Of a stretch of DNA of 64,000 nucleotides, positions 1 through 11,525 are shown one piece after another. The stretch's first letter is position 1, and the number at the start of each line of letters is the position of its first letter. The notes beneath the pieces were generated by a model. That model was not told the origin of the DNA. It did no database searches and saw only the letters and a program-made list of their open reading frames with translations. The stretch is from Myotis daubentonii (taxonomy: Eukaryota > Chordata > Mammalia > Chiroptera > Vespertilionidae), in contig NC_081849.1 in the NCBI RefSeq assembly GCF_963259705.1, positions 52,982,093 to 53,046,092 on the forward strand. The letters run 5' to 3'. The translations under genes were made by a program, and so were the position numbers.

Positions 1-157
1 TCTAACTCAAGAAATTTACTTAGAGTGTCACAGAGGCAGGAGAAGTGAACTAGCTGGGCTGTGTGGATTCAAAAAACAATTTACAGAAACAAAAAAGGGG
101 CCCTTGGAAATTAAGAGAAAGAAGACAAAAGTATGTACCTGAGAAAGAAAGTGTGTG

Positions 158-216
<59 letters not shown>

Positions 217-650
217 GGTCCTTGCCTTAAGGGCTTTTATCTGTTTTCTAAAGGCAGGAATTTTAAGGGAGGTCTCAGAACACTCATCAGCATTCCAAGT
301 GTTTCCTTTCAGGGTTGTGGTGTCCATTAATTGGTCAGGCTATGGGCAGCAGTCATTAGTCATTGCATCTGGTCCTGATGATCATGGCCTTGCTTTGTCT
401 GGTTTTGCTGCTTTTCTGATCCTGGAGCTGAAAGACAACTGAGGCTTAAATGTTATCTCTAGTTTCATGAAAATTCTGTCTCTGTGGTCAACGGGCCAGA
501 GGTTTTGTTCCTAAGATTATTTGATGCCGATCAGAACCTCTTTGTCCTGAAGGTTTAATGCTTGAGGGAGTAGTCATTCAAGAGCTTGCATGGGAGTTGT
601 ACGAGGTTATTCTCCAGCCTCCCTGTTCCTTCTCTGAGAAAGTCGAAAAC
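1..650 (-). repeat. possible LTR-retrotransposon LTR remnant
   Basis: Read on the minus strand this stretch has a TATA-like or AATAAA-like ATAAAAG motif at about 234-240, followed by a C/T-rich microsatellite (159-213) and then a CT-rich segment with short T runs running to the window edge. That order resembles the promoter, R and U5 part of an endogenous retroviral LTR. I see no TG/CA termini, primer-binding site or target duplication, and the element would be cut by the window start. It could equally be unclassified unique sequence. Confidence 0.22.
159..213. repeat. (GA)n microsatellite
   Basis: Uninterrupted GA dinucleotide array of about 27 units, preceded by a short GTGTGTG stretch. 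It explains the Arg-Glu repeat frames read through it. Confidence 0.97.
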
Positions 651-2324
651 ACACAACTAGTGACTTGCTAAAGGAGGAAAGGCTACCCTAGGGTCAAGGT
701 TCCAGCTACAACAGTTGTTTTCTCTACTTTTTCCTGTTGCTAGACACCCAGGACTTTCTGCTCTGGTGATACTCCATACCTGGCCTGTCATTCCTGCTCT
801 TGCTCATACCCGTCAAACTGCTTGCTCTATCATTTATTCATGGTACAAATATCAACAAGAACTAACTATTATAAACAAACACACACACACACACACAAAA
901 AAAACATTGAAAGTAGAATATTAAGTTTTTGATACTCAATTATAAAGTACATTAATTGTACTTTACTGATACTTACTGATTAAAAAACAAAACAAAACAA
1001 CAAAACACACTAGAGCCAAACATTCTTTATGCATTTTGAATGAGAAACCCCCAATAAAATTCTTCAGTCCTAAGAAATTTCAGCATCATAACCTAAATCT
1101 TCTTATACATGTTAATTTAATTTTATAAATAGCAACATTTAAAATATGATACAACACGTCTCTAAAGAATAGAAACCATTTTCTTCAACTATACTCAGCT
1201 TTAGGTGAGGTGAAAAGAAAAAAAAAATAAAGGAAAGTGAATCACCCAAACAAACAAGAGCTTTTCCAATTTATAAAAAAATAAATAAAAATGGAGCTAG
1301 CATTATTCAGAAAGTTACAAGAGCAATTCTGAATACAGTTCTTTAAATGTGCGCCAGGCGAATGAAACAAATCAGTTCAATAAAAGCAGAAAATCTGTTA
1401 TAAACCACAGCTTGTTATGGGTGTTACAGAAATTTCTTTAGAAAATTTCCTTCCAGTAACTTTTTTCCATTTAGTTACTCTGTCAATATTTATTGCATGC
1501 TCACTGGATACAAACTGCATATTAGCTAGGGGGGAAACTTAGAAGGAAAAAAAAATGCTCATTGCATACTCTAAGCACATGGGAAGTTAGACACTTGAGC
1601 ACTGAAAACATATAGTAAATACCTATAACCAAATAATAATTTTTTCTTGTAAAGATATTTTTCATATGTAATAAAAAATATTTAAACAAATAAGCAGTAT
1701 AGTTTTTCATTACTGACTACAAACAACAAAACTGGTAGCTAGAGAATGCTCTAAACACTTTCTTTATTCAAACCTAAGTAGATTTAGTTGGAAAATATAA
1801 ATGTCAGATACTTCAGTTACATGAATCCTTCGCAAGGCCCCAGGAGGCCCCTGTCAATGTGATTACATGAATATTTGCATTTATAAGTTTTCCAAGGTAA
1901 AAAACAAACACTAATAAAAAATTTCGCCAAATTCATGTGAAACCATTCCCCCTTTGCACCTTGGATTCTTGCCATCACCATTCCCCTCCTGAGTCATGGC
2001 GTTGGAATGGTCATGCATATCCTTGGAATGGGCTGGAAGAATGTTGAGTTGAGACATGCTTCTTTTGGATTTAGTAGAGTATTTTTTCTGTGCATATTTC
2101 CATAGACAGATGAGGTATTGCTGTTTTCCTGTGTTTCATTTTTATTCATAACTCAATATTCTGAATTTGTATGCATTTTAATATGAAGATCTTAGAGTTT
2201 TCAGTATTTTTCTCCTTACTTGCTTATTTAAAAAAAAATTATAGTTTCTCTGAAAATCTAATCAAGAAGGTAGAGAAACTCGTTTATTCCTCTCCTCCTC
2301 TTACCTGAAATTGATGATATAATC
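651..2324. other. AT-rich noncoding stretch, nothing recognised
   Basis: There is a short (CA)9 run at about 880-897 and several short A/T runs. I see no exon-like frame, no recognisable repeat family and no structured RNA. Confidence 0.5.
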
Positions 2325-2563
2325 TTCTAAACCAGTAGTTCTTAACTTGTGGGTTGCGACCCCTTTGGGGGCCGAAGGACCCTTTCACAGGGGTCGCCTA
2401 AGACCATCGGAAAACACATATATAATTACATATTGTTTTTGTGATTAATCCCTATGCTTTAATTATGTTCAATTTGTAACAATGAAATTGGGGGTCACCA
2501 CAACATGAGAAACTGTATCAAAGGGTCGCGGCATTAGGAAAGTTGAGAACCACTGTTCTAAAC
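2325..2563 (-). mobile_element. SPIN-type non-autonomous hAT transposon, copy 1
   Basis: The element spans 2333-2555 and is flanked by a perfect 8-bp target-site duplication TTCTAAAC (2325-2332 and 2556-2563), which fits the hAT consensus nTnTAnAn. Its ends are imperfect inverted repeats (CAGTAGTTCTTAACTTG at the left, GTTGAGAACCACTG at the right). The interior holds the GGGTTGCGACCCC and GGGTCGC blocks typical of SPIN elements and has no transposase. SPIN elements are known in several unrelated tetrapods, a pattern attributed to horizontal transfer. Strand is set relative to the copy at 57.3 kb, which lies in the opposite orientation. Confidence 0.9.
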
Positions 2564-3350
2564 CACTGAAGAAAATTTGTCTGTTTTCCTTTCATACTGC
2601 TTGGAAAATTAGAGTAGCCAACTAAAAGTTGAGAATGGCCTGAAATTGATTAATCTGTTTCCCTTCCAATTTTCCCATATAATAATTGATTGGATTATAT
2701 GCTATTATAAACATGATATTTGTGTGTGGAAGGCAACTTTAATTGAAACCTCAGGGTACTCAATACTTGAAGAACCTTTGGAATTCATAATGCTCACATC
2801 ATTATGGAGTGACTTGAACTGTTGTTCTTGACACGTGTCCTATTTGAGGGGAGGTGTTTTTGTTTGTAGTTAGTATACAGATATTAGAAATAAAATTCTT
2901 TAGCAAAATGACTGGTTCTCAAGAGCTCTGTTTACTCAGAGGGACTGTACAGGAGCTGTGACCTTTGCATGATCCAATGGTCAGGAACGTGAGAGCAGCA
3001 CTCAAATGCTCTGCTTGGTCCTGTGCAGCCCTTGTTTTCCCAGTGCCCTTCGTTTGTGGAGAACTCTGACCTGACCCAGGTGGGCTGGTCCTGCCTTCAG
3101 AAGATCACAGCACCAAATTTGAGTGACAATTCTCAGAGTGTGTATGGAAAGAGATCGGGTATATTTAAAAAATTACTTTATGAAAGTGTGCTTAGGCTAA
3201 TAAATGTTTGTATGTTTGACAGAATATTGTTACTTTTTAAAGTACCACCCAATATTGAAGTTGTTGCAGGAAGATGCGAATTCATCATTCACCTTTAGTT
3301 ATCTGAGGCTACTGTATTTACTAAAAAAGAAAATAATATTTTTTTGTTTA

Positions 3351-3352
<2 letters not shown>
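2564..3352. other. noncoding stretch, nothing recognised
   Basis: The part from about 2900 to 3150 is less AT-rich than its surroundings and may be unique sequence. No splice-flanked open frame or known repeat was recognised. Confidence 0.4.

Positions 3353-3397
<45 letters not shown>
3353..3397. repeat. (GA)n microsatellite
   Basis: Uninterrupted GA array of about 22 units, preceded by a T-rich run. Confidence 0.97.
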
Positions 3398-3398
<1 letters not shown>

Positions 3399-3593
3399 GA
3401 ACTTGCTTTGTCTGAAATTTTTCAAAGGAGTAGAGAGGTAAAGGAAAAAATTATATTAGTACAGTTCTACCTTCTCAATCGCAGTTCGTATTCTCAACAA
3501 CTATAGTAACTCAAAAGGAATCAAAGCAGCAGGTTCTCTTTTAATTCTTTCTTTATGGCCTATGATGGTAGGGATGCTTTCATAATCATTTTT

Positions 3594-3665
3594 ATCTCTA
3601 TGGCCTAACACAATGTCTGGCACATAATAAATACCCAATAAATGTCTGGTACATCAAAAAGCAAA
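3594..3665 (+). repeat. MIR or L2 3'-end fragment
   Basis: The sequence carries the conserved motif order AATGTCTGGCACATAATAAA then CCAATAAATGTCTGGT seen at the 3' ends of MIR and L2. It is old and diverged, and the exact family is uncertain. Confidence 0.5.
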
Positions 3666-3789
3666 TGAGTATATCATATTTTCCAGTTTTCAAAACGTAT
3701 AATAACATATCTTATTTCTCCAATCATTTCTCATTTAAGTAACTTTATTTAAAAAGAAAACAATAAGAGGAGATAGTTATTACATTATT

Positions 3790-4215
3790 TCAAAATTTAT
3801 AAACTATGCTTAACCTCTGAGCCTTATTTTTCTCATCTTTAAAATAGAACTAATAGAGTATTATGCTAAGTGAAATAAACCAGTCAGAGAAAGACAAGTA
3901 TCATGTGATCTCACTCATATGTGGAATCTAATGAACAAAATAAACTAATGAACAAAATAATAACCATGGACACAGACAATAATGTTGTGAGGGCCTGCAG
4001 GGGTGGTGAGGAGCAGGTGCAGGGTGGAGGGAGTCAATGGGGAAAGTGGGGGACACCTGTAATACTTTCAACAATAAAGATAAATGAAAAAAAAACAAAC
4101 AGAACTAATAGTGCTTGGATTATAGGTGTGCTCTGCATGGATTAAATACATGTGGATAGCATCAAACTGTGTCTGCCACATGATAAGCACTCAATAAATC
4201 TTAATTATTATAATC
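3790..4215 (+). repeat. MIR SINE split by an L1 insertion
   Basis: The left part (to 3856) matches the MIR core, with CTTAACCTCTGAGCC and TTTCTCATCTTTAAAATAG. The right part (from 4101) resumes with GGATTAAATACATG and ends in the MIR-like 3' end GATAAGCACTCAATAAATC. The two halves are separated by the L1 tail at 3857-4100, and together they read as one element. Confidence 0.75.
3846..4111 (+). mobile_element. 5'-truncated L1 3' end with target-site duplication
   Basis: A short L1 tail (3857-4100) begins at ATTATGCTAAGTGAAATAAA, near the end of ORF2, and runs through the bat L1 3' UTR to AATAAAGATAAATG and an A-rich tail. An 11-bp direct repeat AGAACTAATAG flanks it (3846-3856 and 4101-4111). 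It landed in an older MIR. Confidence 0.9.
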
Positions 4216-5650
4216 CCATTTTGTCAATATGAAATATTGCTCAAACGTAATGGTAAAGCTACATTTATGAAAGCTGATTTGTTTTATGTTGCTTTCAATC
4301 TTTTAATCTCTTTAAACGCACTGTCAAATTTTCTGGCAGGTAAAACTGCCACACACACAAATATTTAAACACAGTTTAGAAGATCAGAATAACATCATTA
4401 ATATTATTGATTTAATAATCATATGCTCAAACCTGTATTCTATGAGCTGAGGGTATTCTTTATTCCAAATACCTGTGGAACATTTATAAAATTGTATTAT
4501 TTTGCAGGCCACAAAGAAATTATCAATACCGTAAATTCAAAAGTAGAAATTGCAGGGGTCTCATTCTAGGACCACCAAACTAAACAACTAGAAGTTAATA
4601 CATTTGGAAATTTCAAAACTTAGAAAATAATAAAAGCGTTTTCTTAAAAACATAGTTGAAAAGGAAATGAGAGGTGTAATTATACTCCATTTAAAAAATA
4701 ATTAGAGCACAATACTATATTTTTTGTTACGCTGCTCAACTGATACTGCACTTGGCAGACAATGTGGTGTGCCTTAAGTGTCCCCACGGTTTTGCAAGTA
4801 AAAGAAAAATAATAAACTGAGTCATTACCTCAAGAATTTAGAAATATGTTGCCAAAGAAAGTAAAAGGTAGGAATCAAAACTATAAACGACAGAAACTAA
4901 TCAATAAGGAAACTGACGTACTTACTATTTAAGATATTCTAAGTTTTTCTTTGAAGAAACTAATATCATTCCCATCTACCTAGCAGGGATAATTAAGACA
5001 AAAAAGAGAATTGTAGACAAAATAGTGGAAATAAGAACAGTATTTTTTTTCAAAGAAAAACAGTTGAAAAAGAGGAGATAAACACAGATATTTGAAACAT
5101 TTTAAAAATAGGAGATAGTAATCTTTAGGCTTATCCAGTAATGTACTTTAAAATCTAGAAAAAAATGATTTTTGTGTGAAATACAAATCAATAAATCCAG
5201 CTATAAGTTAGAACACCTAATGACTCAAATACAGAAAATTACATGAAAGAACTATTTCCAAGAAATGCCAGTTTTCTTTCAAAAGTTAAAGGACCAACTA
5301 ACTTCTGTTATATTTTAAATGTTTAAAAGCATGGAAAATGTGGATTTTTTTAAAAAAAAAAATTCATGTTTTAAGCCAGCATACGCATGGAAATATGCAA
5401 GCATATATATAGTAGGAGAAAATATATGTGTGTATTTGTTTTATCTTTTCTGGTGGGAGGATTTTCTAAACATAATGTGAAAGAAAGAAAATATAAAGAC
5501 TGAAGATCTGATTATAAAAATACTATGAAGCTTGTTAAAAAAAAAGCAAATAGATAGCAAGAATTTGGGAAATAATTTATGATATGTATAAAAGGAAGAT
5601 TGTCCATATTCTTATTCTATAAGGAGCTTTTCAATTACTAGGAAATAATT
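4216..5650. other. AT-rich noncoding stretch
   Basis: Very AT-rich DNA without a recognisable repeat or coding signal. Parts could be old L1 too diverged to identify by eye. Confidence 0.4.
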
Positions 5651-5654
5651 AAAC

Positions 5655-6400
5655 ACCACAATTTAGAAAATAGGCAAGAGACATGATAAAGCACTTTACA
5701 AAAGAAGAAAAACAGAGCCAATTAAAATATGGATTAAACCTCAGTAGTAATTAAGTAACTGTACATTTTTACAAAATCAACAGAGACGATGGAAATGACA
5801 CCTATCTATAACCACTTTACTTATCACCTCTTTCTTGTTGCTGACTTTTCTCTACTTGCTCTGGCACTGAGATTTCCCCGCATTCACACACAATTTCTTC
5901 ATTATTACAAAAACTTTTATAATCTGTTCTCTTTTACCTTAATTTTATGGTGGGCTAATATTCTTTGTATGAACCTTTGAATTTGTACATCTAATGTTTT
6001 CCTGTTTTCTTTCTCATAGTTTCTAATTTAACTGAACAACCAAAAAATTCTTTTAACCTGTTATAGAGCTTAATAATAATATTAGCCCCTCATGGTGCAA
6101 TAATATACACAATATATTGGCATATATATGAAATTTGGAAGCAAGACAAAGTTTCATGCCCTGCTGGTGGGAGCGACGATTGAGACAACTGTTTTTTAGA
6201 ACAATATAGTAATATCTGAAAGATGCTATATATGTGACAAGAAGATGTTTACAAGAATGTATGCTGCAGCACTCTTAAATGTTAATGACAAATATGCAAA
6301 ATAATATCTACCTACAAAAAAATGAACAAATAACTTACGGTATATTCATAGAATATTATATAGCAGATAAAATAAATGAGGGATATCTATTAATAACACC
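5655..6400 (+). repeat. old L1 ORF2 and 3'-end remnants
   Basis: Two pieces resemble the end of L1 ORF2: 5655-5775 (AATAGGCAAGAGACATGATA, then AAAGAAGAAAAACAGAGCCA) and about 6125-6400 (CATGCCCTGCTGGTGGGAG, later CAAATAACTTACGGTATATTC). The part between them is unassigned. Heavy divergence implies an ancient L1 copy with no open frame. Confidence 0.45.
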
Positions 6401-6411
6401 ATAGATACTTA

Positions 6412-6620
6412 ATATATTTTATTGATTTCATAGAGCAAGGGAGAGGGAGAGAGAGATAGGAACATTGATGATGAGAGAGAATCATTGATCAGCTGCCTCC
6501 TGCATGCCCCCCACTGGGATGCAGCCTGTAACCTGGGCATGGGCCCTGACCTGTAATAGAACCGTGACCTTATGGTTCAGAGGTCTATGCTCAACCACTG
6601 AGCTATGCTGGCTGGGCCCA
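6412..6620 (-). mobile_element. Ves-type tRNA-derived SINE
   Basis: On the minus strand it reads GCATAGCTCAGTGGTTGAGC (A-box region), GGTTCTATTACAGGTCAGGG (B-box region), then the conserved GGCATGCAGGAGGCAGCTG and GATCAATGATTCTCTCTCATC body, and ends with GAAATCAATAAAATATA. The head is tRNA-like with Pol III A and B boxes. The flanks are both AT-rich, so the target duplication is not clear. Confidence 0.9.
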
Positions 6621-6738
6621 ACATATATATTTAGAGCAAAAAAAAAAAAAAATAGTTCCTCTTGCCAAAGGATATATATAATATAATATAATTTATATAA
6701 AACTTTTAAACAAGCATAATACTATCATATGTTATATA

Positions 6739-7082
6739 TCCTATCTAATAATAGACAAACAGGGTAATTGACCATACCTTTGTTACGCTTCCCATTGGCT
6801 AATCATCGAGATATGCAAATTGACCGCCAACAAAGATGGTGGTTAATTTGGATATGTAGGCGGGAAGTGGCGGAGCCAAGACTGAAGGCAGCTCTGGCTG
6901 GAGCAGCGATCAAAGCGGGTCCAGCTGGAACAGTGATCAAAGCGGCTCCGGCCAGAGCAGCGAAGGCTTTGAAGGTGGCTCTGGCCAGAGCAAAGGCCTG
7001 GGTCCCTGGTGCCGAAGGAAAACCGGTGCAGGTAGCCAGGGGAAGGGAAGGCCTATTGCATGAATCTTTTTGTGCAACAGGC

Positions 7083-7088
<6 letters not shown>
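6739..7088 (+). mobile_element. non-autonomous HeliBat-type Helitron, copy a
   Basis: It begins with TCCTATCTAATAATAG directly after an A, as expected for Helitron insertion between A and T. It includes ATGCAAATTGACC and CAACAAAGATGG, also seen in copy d at 57.9 kb. Near the 3' end is a stem-loop (TTGCA...TGCAA, about 7057-7078) followed by CAGGCCTC. The expected CTAG terminus is missing and the sequence runs into (AT)n. The interior has imperfect roughly 33-bp tandem repeats (about 6895-6990). No Rep/helicase frame is present; the Ala/Lys-rich frame through it is not a gene. Confidence 0.85.

Positions 7089-7131
<43 letters not shown>
7086..7131. repeat. (AT)n microsatellite
   Basis: About 23 AT units directly against the 3' end of the Helitron. 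The Helitron terminus is lost in this junction. Confidence 0.97.
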
Positions 7132-7132
<1 letters not shown>

Positions 7133-8039
7133 CATTTAAAAGAAAATATTAAAGCACTTTTTATTCATGCGGAAGAGGGATAGCAGTTTTACCCAATGTA
7201 CATGGAACTTCAGGGCCTGGCAAATTATTTTGGGAGATTCAGGTTCTATATTCAAGCAGATAGAGATACAGCTCTTGATCACTTACTACTTATAGTCTAA
7301 ATCATAGTTCAGATCACAATGTTTATTCAACTAATAAATAAAATTAAAATAGTAACGCTGACAAATATAATTTAGCATGCATGAATTTGCACCAGGCTAG
7401 AGTAGGGTGACTTTCACATATGGGAACTTCTTCCTCCTGAGCTCTTCTTTTAAATGGTCCAATACAAGAAGCATTTGTTTTCATTGAAGACTCATAATTC
7501 CTTAAGCCAATTCATTTGCATTTGATTTAAAATGGAAATTAAGAAAAATACAAGTTTTTTTCTATTACCTAATATTAGTCCTGTAGCAAATCTCTGTAGT
7601 TAGAAGTTTATACTGGTGGGATATTTTAGCTCCTGATAGGAATGTTTCCAGAAATATGATCAAACACTGTGCATTTGTTATAATCAAAGATCTCATAGGA
7701 AGTGGATAGCAAAATCATCGCTGCTTGTTTATTACAGCTTCTGTCCAGAAATGAACCACTATATTTTTCAGCACCCTTATATATTTCTATAATATGTAGA
7801 AATACCGTATTTTGATATTTCTATAGTATCTTAGCATTTGTGCTCTGGGTTGCTCTCTATACTGTATTATCCATTAAAATCATATTTCCCTTGTTAGCTT
7901 GGATACCAGGAAATTGAAACTAATTTGAGAGTTCCAATACAATAGTTTCTGATGAGCTACCCCTTGGTATTTATTTCTTACTGTAACCATTTTTACTTCC
8001 CCAGGCTCACCTCTTCCAATCTGAGCTCTCACTCATTAA
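7132..8039. other. noncoding stretch, nothing recognised
   Basis: AT-rich, apparently unique sequence; no exon, repeat family or regulatory motif could be supported. Confidence 0.4.
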
Positions 8040-8790
8040 AGTCTAAATTCACATCCCCTGTGTCAGGCTTGTAACTGTACCAAGCTTTCTTTGGCCTTTA
8101 CACATGCTCTTCGTTTCCAACATCACCCCCACACACTTGCTCCTCCTCCTCCTCTACGTTTAATTGCATCCTCTTTTGGGAGTCACTTTAGAGGTCAATT
8201 CCTTTTTTTAAAATTTTTTTATTGCTTAAAGTATTAGAGTATTATATATGTCTCCTTTTTTTTCCTCCCCTCGACCTTCCCCTAGCCTCCCATACACCCC
8301 AGTGTCTTGTGTCCATTGGTTGTGCTTATATGGATGCATACAAGTCCTTCGGTTGATCTCTTATCCACCCCTCCAACCCTCCCTGGCCTTCCCGCTGTAG
8401 TTTGACAGTCTGTTTGATGTTGCTCTGCCTCTGTATCTATTTTTGTTCATCAGTTTATAATTGTCTTAATTATCCATAAATGAGTGAGATCATGTGATAT
8501 TTTTCTTTCATTGACTGGCTTATTTCACTTAGCATAATGCTCTCCAGTCAATTCTTTCTTGACCTGTTAACCAATCGTTCCTGTGTTCTTTTCCTACCAC
8601 ACCTGAACAAGTGCTCCCCAAATCCTACACTAGCACAGTCCTTGTGTTACTGTATTTTAATTATTTGTTCATATGACTTTATTCATTATACCATCAGGTC
8701 CATGAAAACGACTTTGTACATTTTGCTTGTCACTACATCCTTCAAAATTATATATGCTCAATTAACATTTCATGAATGAATGCATATATA
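8040..8790 (+). repeat. L2 LINE fragment split by an L1
   Basis: The left piece (8040-8205) and right piece (8548-8790) together show L2 3'-region motifs: GCCTTTACACATGCTCTTCG, CACTTTAGAGGTCAATTCC, then CACAGTCCTTGTGTTACTG and GTCCATGAAAACGACTTTGT, ending near TCAATTAACATTTC. The L1 at 8206-8547 interrupts it. Divergence is high. Confidence 0.6.
8194..8559 (-). mobile_element. 5'-truncated L1 3' end
   Basis: Reverse-strand L1 (8206-8547) covering the last ORF2 codons and the 3' UTR, with the poly-A seen as a T run at the left. Typical blocks are TGTCCATTGGTTGTGC and CAGTTTATAATTGTC. Near-identical 12-bp repeats flank it (GTCAATTCCTTT at 8194-8205, GTCAATTCTTTC at 8548-8559). Confidence 0.88.
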
Positions 8791-10418
8791 CTTACTGTCC
8801 AAAATATTAGAAATAATTTAATTTAGAATCTTAAAATATATACTTTTAAAATTTTTGTCTGAATTTGAGTCTCAGATAATAATCACATATTCCATCCAAA
8901 ATATCACAGTTTAAAAATTATTCATTGGATATTTTCTTTTTCTATGTTCTCCAGATAATTTCCTAACTTTTTGCTATGTCTTAATTGCATGAATTTGAAG
9001 GCCAGAAATATATGAGAAATTTTATTGGTTGGGTTACTATGCTGGATTTATTCAATTTTATTTTACTTAACTGTGGTATAAACAGTTTCAATTAGCACAC
9101 TGGCAATAATAAAATCCTTTGTCAATATATTATAGCAATATTCTAAGCATGAATGCACTTTAGTAGGGACACAAATCATTAGTAATGAAGTGGTCCTTTG
9201 ACAGATTTTTAAAAAAACCCTAAGCTGAATGAGCTAACATGCATTTTGCTTATCAAGTGGAGATTCGAGACCAGTTGCACCATCAGGAAGGTTACGGATT
9301 TCAGAAATCAGTAGTTTCCCCAAACTTTTATGAATATAAAAATGTGAATTGTGTGATGATATTGTTTTATTTTCTAGTTATGAATTAAAACATCCACATT
9401 TTTATTTATAGGAAGCAACACATTAGCACAATTATAGAAATTAAATGTATATTTCTATGTTGATGCTCTTATTTATTAGATGAGATGAGAAATCTAAAAA
9501 CTCAATTACTGAAGTTATTCACTCAAGGTGCTAGCTTGTAAATGACACGAATGCACCTTGTATACAAATGTTATGATTTATAGTGACCTATATCAAAATA
9601 TAAGTCCTTGTATGTATTATCCTCCTGCCTCTTGCTTCCTTTATCCCCTCCTGCAGAAAGTCCTGTACCCAAACCTCTGTCCCTGATGCATGTCAGCTGA
9701 AACCATCTGGGCATAATAACAGACTATGCTATGCTGCACGGAAGCCGAATTAATCATTAAGGAAAATCTTCATGATATGAGGACTCCTCTCTTGCAGAGG
9801 GATAAGAATTATTGCATGTTAATCTCATTGCAGAATATAAAGTACTTGTAATTAAAATTTTCTGAGTCAATAAAAACCTTGGATTAGATACTTCCAAGGA
9901 GACATGTTGTTTGTTTCACTTTCATACAGGAAGTGATTTAAACAAATGGAGATCAAAGTAGAGAGAAGTGGGAGGTTCTGACACTATCGGGATCAGAAAA
10001 TTAGCTCAGTATTATTTTACTTAGAAAGATGATATTGTGGTACTTGAAAAGATTCTATTATTTGAGCATTGTGAAATGCTATAAGCATATTTAAAAATTA
10101 ATTTGCGTAGCAATTCCTATAATTTAAAAATAAAGATGAGTTTTAATGGAGCCTGTATGCAAGTCATTATGAAATCTGGATTATTTTGAATGAAAGATAT
10201 TTGACTATACTAAATTCTTTGTCTTTCCTCATTGTGTTTACTTTAATCCTTTCTTACTTTTTCACTCACTCACCTAAAGAAGCAAATTCATGCTATAATT
10301 TTTCCACCCTTGTAAACAGTGAAAATGTGCTAAAGATTTCCTCTCTAAACTCCAGAAGGGTAGGATATGAATGAGGACACACTCATTTCTGACTCTGTTA
10401 GCTACTCTCATTAACAGG
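8791..10418. other. AT-rich noncoding stretch
   Basis: Long apparently unique sequence without recognisable repeats or coding signal. 9600-9800 is somewhat less AT-rich. Confidence 0.4.
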
Positions 10419-10631
10419 GACTTGTTTAAACCCTGGCTGAATAGCTCAGTTGGTTAGAGTGCTGTCTTCATACACCAAGGTTTTGAGTTTGATTCCCCTT
10501 TACATACAAGAGTCAACCAGTGCAAATAAGTAGAACAAGTTGATGTCTCTCCGTTCTTCTCTCTCTCATAATCAATAAATGTAATTAAAAAAAACACACA
10601 CACACAAAAACCCCACAATGATTTGTTGAAA
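10419..10631 (+). mobile_element. tRNA-derived bat SINE, older subtype
   Basis: The body (10431-10619) has A-box-like TAGCTCAGTTGGTTAGAG and B-box-like GAGTTTGATTCC, then a TCTCTCTCTCATAATCAATA tail and an A/CA-rich end. It lacks the GGAGGCAGCTGATCAATG block of the other Ves copies, so it is a different subtype. Imperfect flanking repeats GACTTGTTTAAA (10419-10430) and GATTTGTTGAAA (10620-10631) suit a target duplication. Confidence 0.85.
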
Positions 10632-10869
10632 GGAGGAAGAAAAGGACATAACTACAGAGAGAGCACAGGGTTGATATGGGGATGATTAGTTTGATTTTGC
10701 TATATCTATTTCTTAGTCCTCTAAAAGTATTTTTGCATTAAATAAAGTCAATTTAAATTAACTTTATTTTGAGATTTGAGAATGTCTGTTTAACCTTAAG
10801 GCAATTATAGGTATATGTCCTTGGCTCATGCAAAAAATAACACCTGTGACGTTAGAACTTATGCAGCAT

Positions 10870-11015
10870 CACTGTACAGGTTCAAATCATAGCTGTGAAA
10901 TGAGTGTAATGATGCTATTGGAATTTTTAGGGATTAAATGAGATAATGCAGCTAAAGCAGTTAATATGGTGACTGGCACACAGTAAGCACTGAACAAACC
11001 TAGCTATTAAGGCTT
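10870..11015 (+). repeat. MIR SINE fragment
   Basis: It contains GGGATTAAATGAGATAATGC and GACTGGCACACAGTAAGCAC followed by TGAACAAACCTAGCTATTA, the well-conserved 3' half of MIR. Confidence 0.85.
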
Positions 11016-11525
11016 TTTCCCACCGTTATTTAATTTTTCAGAACCACTGGCTGAGATAATATTGTCCTTTGAAAATTAATTATGGTACAAAATTTATCAA
11101 ATGAAAAAGCCTCAAAATGTAAAGACTATAGCTGTGAATGAAGACGATACATATTTTTAATCCACTCGCATTCCTTGAGCCTCTTTAAATACTACAAAAT
11201 ATGAATAAAACACAAAGAATCAAACTCTATATTCACAGAGAAAAAAAATTATCAAAATCTAAATCCCTTATAATGAAGAATATCTATCCAGCAGGTAAAT
11301 TGGGATAAAACAAGAAGCTGACACAAATATCCTTAAAACCAGGAAGGATATAGACTTAGCTAAAAGAATGTTCAGCCTTGAAATGCTCTTATAATGAGCT
11401 TTCATTAGAGAGTGGTAAGATCTTGGATGGGCAAGACATTCCCTGATGGGAAGTGTCCTTGGTTCTTCCCACTCAGCCTTGCAGAACAGGCACAAGGTGG
11501 AGCTAGAAGAGCTAGAAGCTCTTCA
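11016..11525. other. noncoding stretch, nothing recognised
   Basis: AT-rich sequence between a MIR and a SINE. The short GAGCTAGAAGAGCTAGAAGC direct repeat at about 11501-11520 is the only local structure. Confidence 0.4.

Noticed and set aside
6768..7139. 123-codon Ala/Lys-rich frame and its minus-strand counterpart
   Set aside because: Both are translations of the tandem-repeat interior of a Helitron plus an (AT)n array.
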